Below are positions 8,128 to 15,132 of a stretch of DNA of 64,000 bases, piece after piece (the first letter of the stretch is position 1; each line of letters begins with the position of its first letter). The position numbers were made by a program, and so were the translations under genes. The notes beneath the pieces are model-generated. The model ran no database searches and was not told the DNA's origin. It saw only the letters and a list, made by a program, of their open reading frames with translations. Source of the DNA: Candidatus Poribacteria bacterium. Lineage in GTDB: Bacteria; Poribacteria; WGA-4E; WGA-3G. The stretch spans positions 62,001 through 126,000 of the forward strand of contig JAJEIP010000066.1 in assembly GCA_022827885.1 (NCBI GenBank), in the 5' to 3' direction.

Positions 8128-8832
8128 ATGAAACTGATTATTCAGGCAGGCATCGTTATTTTGATGATTGCATCATTAATAATGCCCGCTAATGCGCTAC
8201 TTGAAGCAAGTGGTGAAAAGGCGCCGATTGCCAAAGGAGACAATCTCATTGCTGGAGCGGCTGTCAACGATTCAGCCGGCAGCAGTGATTTAACCTTAAT
8301 TATTCAGTTGAAAATTGATGGTAAAATCGTGGTCGATGAAGGCCACAAGTGCACTGCAATTCAGCCTTTGGAGAATATCCCTTCGGATAAAGATCCCACC
8401 GGCTGGACACAACCAAAATTTGACGATAAAGATTGGGAAAAGGGCGAATACGGTGTCGGTTACGGTGACGGGGATGACAATCTGATCATTGGTAATGGAA
8501 CTCATGCAATGGTCTACAGCCGCGCTATCTTCGAGGTCAAGTCCATCAGGTCAAATAGCAAAGTTGAGCTAGGAGCAGACTTTGACGATGGTTGTGTGAT
8601 TTGGATTAACGGCGTCGAAGTTGCCCGTGAATCAAACACCGATATTCCGGACGAGCCGGAGTGGGATTCGTGGACCGATAAGGGAAGTGGGCATTCACAC
8701 GAAGCCAGTAAAACAGACCCACCGACTTATGAGTTCGTCGAACTTGACGTTAAGGTGATTGGGAATCCCTTTGCTGTTGAGCCGGCAGATAAGCTTGCTA
8801 CCTCATGGGGGGAAATCAAAGCCGGGTACTAA
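8128..8832 (+). CDS. secreted jelly-roll protein with WG-x-LK tail
   Basis: A 234-residue protein; ATG at 8128 is chosen because GAAGGAGGA lies just upstream and a signal peptide follows (KLIIQAGIVILMIASLIMPA, then NA-L). The frame stays open upstream to 8053. The core matches a beta-sandwich often seen in secreted planctomycetal and verrucomicrobial proteins: FDDKDWEKGEYGVGYGDGDD, then a YSRAIFEV strand, then DFDDGCVIWINGVEVARE. That module is generally non-catalytic and accompanies CotH or metallophosphatase domains; here it stands alone. It ends FAVEPADKLATSWGEIKAGY, the shared C-terminal tail. Probably surface-exposed. Confidence 0.75.
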   Translation: MKLIIQAGIVILMIASLIMPANALLEASGEKAPIAKGDNLIAGAAVNDSAGSSDLTLIIQLKIDGKIVVDEGHKCTAIQPLENIPSDKDPTGWTQPKFDDKDWEKGEYGVGYGDGDDNLIIGNGTHAMVYSRAIFEVKSIRSNSKVELGADFDDGCVIWINGVEVARESNTDIPDEPEWDSWTDKGSGHSHEASKTDPPTYEFVELDVKVIGNPFAVEPADKLATSWGEIKAGY

Positions 8833-9353
8833 GCGTCAAAAATTATTGGTTTTCAGTGTTCATCGGCGTTCGGACGTTCTTTCCCCGTTCATATTCGTGG
8901 CAAAAATACGACGTGCGAAAAAATGGGTTGTAAGATGCGGCACATGATTTGCGTCCGTTCAACCCGCGAGAAATAGTATTACACCTCTTGGGGAAGATGT
9001 CGAATTTCTTCAAGCCTTGATTTGGCTAAACGTATCAAACCCAATTTCGGATTAAGCAAGCGTTTTCATGTAAAGGATTTTCCTTTCACAAAAAGGGCGA
9101 CTGAACTCCTCAGTCGCCCTTTTTGTTTTCGTGAGCTTGACATTTTGGGCAAAAGGAGTTCTACGACATGTTCGTTCCCGTAAAAAGCAAAGAAGGCAGG
9201 AACCCAATATAAACATTCACCTGATGGTGGTTTGTTTAAGGGGCTTCCACGCAGGGAACGACAGCAAACAGGACGGATCGCATACAAGGATGGCATGCTG
9301 GCATACGTTGATAAGTCCTTTTTTTACCAGCTTTCAGAGATGAATTATAATTT
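8833..9353. other. 521-base intergenic region between convergent genes
   Basis: The region holds a strong bidirectional terminator at 9090-9124 and otherwise no recognisable gene or repeat. Frames here are short, lack ribosome binding sites and show no family similarity. Confidence 0.5.
9090..9124. terminator. bidirectional intrinsic terminator
   Basis: AAAAAGGGCGACTGA and TCAGTCGCCCTTTTT form a perfect 15-bp inverted repeat with a five-base loop, giving a U-tract on either strand. It serves the jelly-roll gene on the plus strand and possibly the methyltransferase on the minus strand, although the latter ends 230 bases away. Confidence 0.9.
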
Positions 9354-10112
9354 CTAATCTTTGTGGCAAATCATTGCGGTGATCCAACAGAACCGTTTGA
9401 GGAATGGGAGGCATTTCAGGAAAGTTATATCAATCGCTTTGAGGATGCGAAGGTTCCACCGATAAAATAGTGGGATAGAAATGCATTTCTGCCAGAACAG
9501 GGCACTCACCGCGGAGAGATGAAACTCACGATGCTCCAACTTCCCAAATTCAGCACCGACGGTTTTAATGTCCCTCACTGAAAAGTAACGCAGTTTACCG
9601 GAATACTTCAGGAACATTTTTCGGTACAGCCACACCATCGGGTGATGACGCATGTTTTCCATGAAGATCGCCTTTCCGCCCGGTTTGAGAACGCGATAGC
9701 ACTCTTTCGCAACGTGTTTATGGTCTGTGAAAACCAATACGGATTTGGAAATAATAAAATCGAAGGTATTATCGGGAAAGGCGAGATGCATCGCATCCAT
9801 CAGTGCAAAATTAACTGCCTCAGCGACGTTGTGTTCCGCTGCGCGCGCCCGCGCTTCAGCAAGCCGAAAGGGCAGTAAATCTATGCCGACAACAGAAGCA
9901 CCCCGTTTCGCCAGCAGCGTCGCAGTGCCACCAGTACCGGTACCGAGTTCCAGGACCTTTTTCCCTTCCAGATTCCCCATTTTCGGGAGCACGTACTCGA
10001 AGATGGGAAGATAAAAATCTTCCCACCAGAGCAAAAGATCTGTTTCAACACTATCGGAACGACTGGTAGGTCGCTGTCCTTTAAGGGGCAACCTATTTTT
10101 AGATTTTAGCAT
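9354..10112 (-). CDS. class I SAM-dependent methyltransferase
   Basis: A 252-residue protein. Rossmann motif I reads VLELGTGTGGTATLL, the acidic end of beta-2 is VVGIDLLPFRL, motif II is ALMDAMHLAFPDNTFDFI and motif III is YRVLKPGGKAIFMEN. The last 90 residues are basic and aromatic with no further motif. The acceptor cannot be predicted; UbiE-like, lipid or natural-product methylation all fit. ATG at 10112 has no clear ribosome binding site, and the 90 bases before it are an interspersed repeat in the opposite orientation, so expression signals may have been displaced. It follows the sugar isomerase gene on the same strand. Confidence 0.85.
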   Translation of the reverse strand: MLKSKNRLPLKGQRPTSRSDSVETDLLLWWEDFYLPIFEYVLPKMGNLEGKKVLELGTGTGGTATLLAKRGASVVGIDLLPFRLAEARARAAEHNVAEAVNFALMDAMHLAFPDNTFDFIISKSVLVFTDHKHVAKECYRVLKPGGKAIFMENMRHHPMVWLYRKMFLKYSGKLRYFSVRDIKTVGAEFGKLEHREFHLSAVSALFWQKCISIPLFYRWNLRILKAIDITFLKCLPFLKRFCWITAMICHKD

Positions 10113-10116
10113 AAAA

Positions 10117-10202
10117 AGCGCGCAGCTTGAAACGAAGTGGAAAGCGGGTCTACGGAGAAGAACATCAACATCCTAACTTTCCTTACCGAACCGCAAGGTA
10201 AA
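10117..10202 (+). repeat. interspersed repeat, CCGAACCGCAAGG type (plus orientation)
   Basis: Shares TACGGAGAAG and the ending CCGAACCGCAAGGTAAATTAAAAA with copies near 55906, 57322, 58514 and 61658. It fills the gap between the isomerase and methyltransferase genes. Confidence 0.65.
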
Positions 10203-10964
10203 TTAAAAAAATTTGCCCATCTTTCGTAGATTTTCGATGCAGCGTTCAGCACATTCAAGCGGCGGGTAGGCGTAACTTTCCTGTTCAACGATGTACCACT
10301 CCGTGCCACCAACGGTTTCACAGGCATGGAACACAGCCTCCCACGGAATCTCACCTTCACCCACGTTTGCCTTGTCATTCGTGGAGGCATACTCTTTCAG
10401 GTGCACCAATTTCGATCTACCCGGATAGCGTTCAATATACGACACAGGGTCGGCACCGGCGCGAAGGGCATGACCGATGTCAATTTGCATCACAACATCC
10501 TCACGAGTGTTCTTGCCGAATGTATCCCACGGAATTCCGCCTTCCAGCGGTGTGAATTCACCCGTGTGATTGTGGTAACCCGTAAACATCCCCGCATCAG
10601 CGATTTTTTCGGCAATGTCGTTGAAGAGTTTTGCTGTGTCGAGCCACGCTTGTTGCGAACTTTGATACGCCGCAGGGAGTCCCGGCACAATCAGATACGG
10701 GTTGCCGAGGCCCTTGTTGAACGCAACCGTTTTGGCGAGTTCATCACCGAGAAGTGTATCTATCCCTGTATGCGTTCCGGCAACTTTCAATCCGAGGTCA
10801 TCGCACATCCCGCGTAATTCTTCAGCGGTCCGGTCATAGTAACCAGCGAACTCAACACCTTCATAACCCATCTGTGCGACCGCTTGAAGCGTTAAAGAGA
10901 GGTCGCCTGCACAATCATCTCTAACCGAATACAGTTGTAACGCAATTGGAATCCTATTGCTCAT
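10203..10964 (-). CDS. sugar phosphate isomerase/epimerase-like TIM-barrel protein
   Basis: A 253-residue AP-endonuclease-2/xylose-isomerase-like barrel. Signatures: PIALQLYSVRDDCAG at the N-terminus, MGYEGVEFAGY on strand 2, GTHTGIDTL, GYHNHTGEF (metal His), DIGHALRAGADP (metal Asp/His) and LVHLKEYAS near the C-side, ending with a Glu in EQESY. Members isomerise or epimerise sugars and inositols with a divalent metal in the cytoplasm. AGGAGA lies before ATG. The oxidoreductase 53 bases upstream is on the same strand, a pairing typical of inositol or unusual-sugar catabolism. Confidence 0.87.
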   Translation of the reverse strand: MSNRIPIALQLYSVRDDCAGDLSLTLQAVAQMGYEGVEFAGYYDRTAEELRGMCDDLGLKVAGTHTGIDTLLGDELAKTVAFNKGLGNPYLIVPGLPAAYQSSQQAWLDTAKLFNDIAEKIADAGMFTGYHNHTGEFTPLEGGIPWDTFGKNTREDVVMQIDIGHALRAGADPVSYIERYPGRSKLVHLKEYASTNDKANVGEGEIPWEAVFHACETVGGTEWYIVEQESYAYPPLECAERCIENLRKMGKFF

Positions 10965-11017
10965 AAATTTCTCCTGACGTTCCTATGGTCGCGGCCTGAA
11001 ACCGCACCCGTAATACT

Positions 11018-12037
11018 TTACGACATTGGCAAGTTAACGACCTGCCCACTATCCGCCGACACCAATCCCGCTTCGAGGATCTCTTGGGCATCTCGACTCA
11101 CCTTGGCATTGCACAATCCTTCAATGGGTTCGCCTGTCTCTAAACAGTGGATGAAGTATTCCGCCGCGTTGCGCTTGCCTTCTGGGAGGGGTTCAGGCGT
11201 TACCACTTCAGCGTCACCATTTGCAGGATGCAGATGAACTTCGTTACCGCTGACCATCAGCGCACCCTCAGTGCCATAGACCACCGGATTCGGTGTGATA
11301 TAACCGACCTTTTGGGTCCAAGATGCTTCCGTGAGTCCGAACGCATTGCCGTATTTCATGAGGATGACGGCGTTGTCGTCAGGAATCGGATAATCTTTGA
11401 CGAAGGTGGCCCGAAACGCCGTTACCTCCTGTGGCAGACCGAGGAGATAGGCACACATATCCGCGCAATAACAGCAGTAATCCATCAATGCCCCTGCACC
11501 ATTCTTCTCTTCGTCGTAGAGCCACTCATAGAAGTAGCGGGAGCATCCGATTTCCATCGGTCCGTTGTGTGCGGAACGCCACTTGAAATAGAAAATGTCA
11601 CCGATTGCTCCGTCTTTGATGAGGTTCATTGCGGTGTTGAGTGCTGGACTCCATGCCGTGGGCCAGTTTACCATCAACAGGGTGCCAGCGTTCTCCGATG
11701 CGGCAAGCATCCGATCCGCTTGCGAGAGACGCGCCGCCATCGGTTTTTCGGATACGACGTGGATACCTTTCGCCGCTGTTGCCTCGACGATGTCAGCACC
11801 CGCATTGTTCTCCGATGCTGCTTGAACAATGTCTAATTCCTCTTTCTCTACCATCTCTTGCCAAGAGTTATAGATGTTGTTGATACCGACTTCTGCGCTG
11901 AACTGGGCGCGTAATTCCGCGTTGACATCGCCTGCTGCGACGATTTCAACGTTCGGATGTGCCTTCCAGTGACGAAGTTCACCCCATACATGGTCATGTA
12001 CAAGGGATGCAAAGCCGACGCGATACGTTTTTGCCAT
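11018..12037 (-). CDS. Gfo/Idh/MocA-family oxidoreductase
   Basis: A 339-residue NAD(P)-dependent dehydrogenase. The N-terminal Rossmann domain has IVAAGDVNAELRAQF and the conserved VSEKPMA motif with catalytic Lys (EKP). The C-terminal half carries YFYEWLYDEEKNGAGALMDY, where GGGxxxDxG of the classical family is replaced by GAGALMDYCC, and DNAVILMKYGN. Typical substrates are sugars, inositols or amino-sugars. AGGAGACATAATTA precedes ATG. It probably shares an operon with the downstream TIM-barrel isomerase. A second, different member of the family lies at 54779. Confidence 0.87.
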   Translation of the reverse strand: MAKTYRVGFASLVHDHVWGELRHWKAHPNVEIVAAGDVNAELRAQFSAEVGINNIYNSWQEMVEKEELDIVQAASENNAGADIVEATAAKGIHVVSEKPMAARLSQADRMLAASENAGTLLMVNWPTAWSPALNTAMNLIKDGAIGDIFYFKWRSAHNGPMEIGCSRYFYEWLYDEEKNGAGALMDYCCYCADMCAYLLGLPQEVTAFRATFVKDYPIPDDNAVILMKYGNAFGLTEASWTQKVGYITPNPVVYGTEGALMVSGNEVHLHPANGDAEVVTPEPLPEGKRNAAEYFIHCLETGEPIEGLCNAKVSRDAQEILEAGLVSADSGQVVNLPMS

Positions 12038-12124
12038 TAATTATGTCTCCTGTGGGCGCGCAATACCAGCACGCATTTTGTGTCTACTTGAAAAATCTGT
12101 CCTTGCAGAATTCCAATCCTTAAC

Positions 12125-12269
12125 AAACCTTTCAGACTTCAAAAAGATTTTGAACCAATTGTGTATCCGTGCCGACAACGAAGGCACGGCTCCTATCCTC
12201 AATAAACCTTTTCAGACTTCAAAGAGGTTCTGAACCAATTGTGTATCCGTGCCGACAACGAAGGCACGG
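12125..12269. repeat. tandem direct repeat with an internal hairpin
   Basis: Two roughly 66-base copies (12125-12189 and 12204-12269), about 79 bases apart, share AAACCTTTCAGACTTCAAA, GAACCAATTGTGTATCCGTG and the hairpin CCGTGCC-gacaacgaa-GGCACGG. The second half is identical; the first half differs at a few bases. They lie between two minus-strand genes and could act as a transcript-stabilising or attenuating hairpin pair. Confidence 0.8.
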
Positions 12270-12296
12270 TCCATATTTAATAGTTAAAAATATAAT

Positions 12297-13349
12297 TTAA
12301 AAATCGGCTCGAACCGCAATTTTAATCGCTGTTTCACCCTTAATACGGTAGTCCCCATTGAGGGCATGGAAACCATCTGCGACCTGTGAGAGCGGGAGTT
12401 GATGACTAATCATGTCAGCAAAGGGCAGTCCACTCTGTTCAAGGAGGGGTAAACCACGGACGAAGTGTTCGTAGCTGCTGCCCCAGATAGCCTCCACACG
12501 CAGATTTTTACGCATCAGCAATTGGTTAATATTAAAGTCAATCGACCCCATATCCACGAAATGCCCGACCTCAACAAAAGTACCACTCCGTCGCGTGTAC
12601 CCTAAGCCTTCCGGCGTGGCAGGGAGAAAACCCGCACATTCAAAAACAACGTCCGCTCCCTCTTTGCGTGGTGTTTCCGCTTTCACGAGTTCCGTTCGCT
12701 CTTCGACAGACGTTACGTCCTCAATGTTAATCGTTACGTCGGCACCAAGGCGTTTCGCGAGTTCCAAGCGTCCAGCAGGTCCGCCGACCATAATCGCTTT
12801 TGCGGCACCACTCAATTTCGCACACGCAAGCGTCACAAGCCCGATAGCACCCGAACCCTGAACGACGACAGTATCTCCGAGTTTTATCTCGCCTCGCATT
12901 GCGGCGTGAACACCGATAGTGAACGGCTCTGTGAGCACAGCAACCTCAGGCGACGCATCCGTCTTCATGAAGCACGTGTTTGGATAGTTGAGATACATAT
13001 AATCCGCAAACCCGCCGCGAAAGTGTGGTGCCTCATCTGGATTCCACTGAAAGCCATAAGCACCGTAGTTTGTTCCCGGTGCGAAGATAACTCTGTCTCC
13101 CTCTTTAACCGGTTTACCTACATAATCGGTTTCCACGCCTTCACCAATTGCTTCAATAATACCGACGTTTTCATGTCCAAGTAAAACTTCCTGTTGGAAG
13201 CCGTTCTGCCAGTTGTGAAGGTCAGTTCCGCAGATTCCTGCTAATTCCTGACGGAGCAGCACCGTGTTAGGTTCAGGCTCGGGAACCGGGTATTCGCGAA
13301 TTTCAAAATCTTTGCCGTGCGCGACCACGGCTCTCCCTGTCCGACTCAT
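12297..13349 (-). CDS. medium-chain zinc-type alcohol/sugar dehydrogenase
   Basis: A 350-residue MDR-family protein. The catalytic zinc site is visible as ELAGICGTDLHNW (Cys) and LLGHENVGIIEAIGEGV (GHE motif). The NAD(P) fold has VVVQGSGAIGLVTLACAKL. The loop that normally carries four structural-zinc cysteines is replaced by a Cys-free segment (FAPGTNYGAYGFQWNPDEAP), so only the catalytic zinc is likely. Relatives oxidise polyols such as threonine or sorbitol. AGAGGAAAAACAT precedes ATG. It is separated from the oxidoreductase downstream by the hairpin repeat pair. Confidence 0.87.
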   Translation of the reverse strand: MSRTGRAVVAHGKDFEIREYPVPEPEPNTVLLRQELAGICGTDLHNWQNGFQQEVLLGHENVGIIEAIGEGVETDYVGKPVKEGDRVIFAPGTNYGAYGFQWNPDEAPHFRGGFADYMYLNYPNTCFMKTDASPEVAVLTEPFTIGVHAAMRGEIKLGDTVVVQGSGAIGLVTLACAKLSGAAKAIMVGGPAGRLELAKRLGADVTINIEDVTSVEERTELVKAETPRKEGADVVFECAGFLPATPEGLGYTRRSGTFVEVGHFVDMGSIDFNINQLLMRKNLRVEAIWGSSYEHFVRGLPLLEQSGLPFADMISHQLPLSQVADGFHALNGDYRIKGETAIKIAVRADF

Positions 13350-13448
13350 TATGTTTTTCCTCTCATCAGCTGCGGGGCACCAATAGATAAACCACTATTA
13401 CTATACGCTCGCCCCTATTTGCGATAGATGGCTTCAATCTTAGAAAAT

Positions 13449-13721
13449 TTAGGGGGCGACTTGGCTTTGGAGCCGATGCGTGCTTTGGGTCACTAACTGA
13501 GGCTCAATTTCGATCCGGATGACCTCAAAACCTGATTCTGTAACATTCATCAGGGCAGAATCAATAGCCTCCTCTAAGGATGAAGCTTCCCGGTGAAAGC
13601 GAATTTGCGGAACACCGACACTTGTGGCGAGTGTCGCGTCGTTAAAAACGCCAAATAACCTATCAGCCTCCTCCTCAGTAGGTTCAGTCGTTAAAATGAG
13701 TGTGAACTCATGCACTTTCAT
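13449..13721 (-). CDS. small conserved-looking hypothetical protein
   Basis: A 90-residue protein I do not recognise. It reads MKVHEFTLILTTEPTEEEAD, then VPQIRFHREASSLEEAIDSA, then SGFEVIRIEIEP: two beta strands, a helix rich in Glu and a C-terminal strand, a ferredoxin-like alpha/beta pattern. CGGAGAAAC lies before ATG. Codon use resembles its neighbours. No signal peptide or membrane segment. Its size and acidic nature would also fit an antitoxin-like or regulatory protein, but no toxin partner is next to it. Confidence 0.6.
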   Translation of the reverse strand: MKVHEFTLILTTEPTEEEADRLFGVFNDATLATSVGVPQIRFHREASSLEEAIDSALMNVTESGFEVIRIEIEPQLVTQSTHRLQSQVAP

Positions 13722-13829
13722 AGTAAGTTTCTCCGTTATTAAAGGACATCCAGCAAACTAAAGTCTGTTTAAATCTTTTTGATGGACGGGCCAGAATGCA
13801 AGACTACTGCCCCGTCACAGCCATTTCTG

Positions 13830-14114
13830 TCAAACGTATTTTCGCTTCTTTCGCGAGATAAACACAATAACAATAATGGCAACAATCGTAATTGGCAGCC
13901 AGAACGCTTCAAAAATTTCCCAGAAAAAGTTAAATCCGATCCAAAGTAGGACTTCAATCCCAACGATAAGGGCTGTTTTGTTCCACGGAAAGGCGGCACC
14001 ATACTGTTTCTGCAATCGACTGGCATATATCCACGAGACCACCAAAGTCCCAACAATCGCTACGAAGAATAGAAGGTTGACGAGCCCTTGGATGCCGTTT
14101 AAAATGCTTAACAT
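13830..14114 (-). CDS. small membrane protein
   Basis: A 94-residue protein; ATG at 14114 is preferred because AAAGGAGCG lies eight bases upstream. The longer open frame upstream runs through repeat sequence. Three hydrophobic segments are visible: LVNLLFFVAIVGTLVVSWIY, then TALIVGIEVLLWIGFNFFWE, then WLPITIVAIIVIVFI, with a basic end SRKKRKYV that should lie in the cytoplasm. No family recognised. It lies between the small hypothetical gene and fdhD. Confidence 0.65.
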   Translation of the reverse strand: MLSILNGIQGLVNLLFFVAIVGTLVVSWIYASRLQKQYGAAFPWNKTALIVGIEVLLWIGFNFFWEIFEAFWLPITIVAIIVIVFISRKKRKYV

Positions 14115-14137
14115 AAGAGTTTCGCTCCTTTGTAAGA

Positions 14138-14241
14138 GGGCTTTGTAAGCCCGATTTCCTTTTATCCCTATAGAGACACGGCATCCCAAAAAGATAGCAA
14201 AAACTACCCGACGCGCCTTTGTGGGAGGGCTTTGTAAGCCC
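14138..14241. repeat. two copies of a palindromic short repeat
   Basis: GGGCTT-tgt-AAGCCC occurs at 14138-14152 and 14227-14241, each within a 32-base near-identical block (TTTGT(A/G)(A/G)GAGGG...AAGCCCGATTTCCTT). It belongs to the same family as the hairpins at 1855, 40171, 52473, 58311 and 60288. Confidence 0.75.
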
Positions 14242-14248
14242 GATTTCC

Positions 14249-15085
14249 TTATTGACACTGAACACGTTCTGGGCAACTATAGACCGCCATACTCTGCCCC
14301 CGCATGAAACCTATCAAGGTAAGGTTACCCTCTGTGGCGAGATCTACAGCGAGTGTAGATGCCGCTGAGACAGCGACGATAATCGGGATACGTGCAAAAA
14401 GCGCTTTCTGGACGATTTCAAAACTGGCGCGTCCACTGACCATCAAGATATATCGATCCAGCGGCACCAAGTCAGTTAGTAAGGCGTGTCCGATCACTTT
14501 ATCGACAGCGTTATGTCTGCCTATGTCCTCCCTGATAATCAGGAGTTCACCGTTTTCGTCGAATAATCCAGCGGCGTGGAGCCCACCCGTCCTTTCAAAA
14601 ACGGATTGCGCTTTTCTTAACCGATCGTTGAGTTTATAGAAAAGCGTGTGATTGACATGGAACCCTGAATTCAGCGGTTGCACCTGCTGTCTAACGGATT
14701 CAATCGTCATTTTGCCACAGAGTCCGCAACTCGCATTTGCATGGAAATTCCGCTGCCACCCCGATTCGGCATCGAGGTCCAGTTCCTCCGTAAGACGAAC
14801 GTTGACGATATTCTGCAACGGCGATAAACCAGAAGACTCCGTTTCAGAGGGATCTTCATCACAGTAGGCAATGATTTCGATGTCATCACCGGAAGCGATG
14901 AGGCTTTCCGTATAAAGAAACCCCGCGGCGAGTTCAAAGTCGTGTCCAGGGGTCCGCATCACAACGATCAAACTCTGTTGTCCCACCCGAATCTCAAGTG
15001 GTTCCTCAACAACCAACTCGTCTTCGATCTGCGTGGGTTCAGTCGATGCCCAACGTGTAATAAGTTTTGTGCATGTTGGTTGCAT
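14249..15085 (-). CDS. fdhD: formate dehydrogenase accessory sulfurtransferase FdhD
   Basis: A 278-residue protein, the usual size. FdhD carries sulfur from the cysteine desulfurase to the molybdenum cofactor of formate dehydrogenase. The conserved CxxC loop is at residues 120-123 (NASCGLCGK), matching the catalytic Cys pair of the family. Other signatures are EEPLEIRV, MRTPGHDFELAAGFLYTE, TGGLHAAGLFD, IREDIGRHNAVDKVIG and LMVSGRASFEIVQKA. ATG at 15085 directly abuts an AAGGTAAATTTAAAAA repeat end, which provides an AAGG ribosome-binding-like sequence. No formate dehydrogenase is in the window; many are selenoproteins, which is of interest given the candidate at 27949. Confidence 0.93.
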   Translation of the reverse strand: MQPTCTKLITRWASTEPTQIEDELVVEEPLEIRVGQQSLIVVMRTPGHDFELAAGFLYTESLIASGDDIEIIAYCDEDPSETESSGLSPLQNIVNVRLTEELDLDAESGWQRNFHANASCGLCGKMTIESVRQQVQPLNSGFHVNHTLFYKLNDRLRKAQSVFERTGGLHAAGLFDENGELLIIREDIGRHNAVDKVIGHALLTDLVPLDRYILMVSGRASFEIVQKALFARIPIIVAVSAASTLAVDLATEGNLTLIGFMRGQSMAVYSCPERVQCQ

Positions 15086-15132
15086 TTTTTAAATTTACCT
15101 TGTGGTTAAGGCAAGGCGTTCACCGAGGAAGC

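Noticed and set aside
7571-8192. Overlapping open frames of 69-143 codons in the gene-free stretch
   Set aside because: No family similarity, no ribosome binding sites, and they overlap promoters and hairpins.
12125-12269. CRISPR-like repeats
   Set aside because: Two units only, with similar sequence throughout and no spacer structure.
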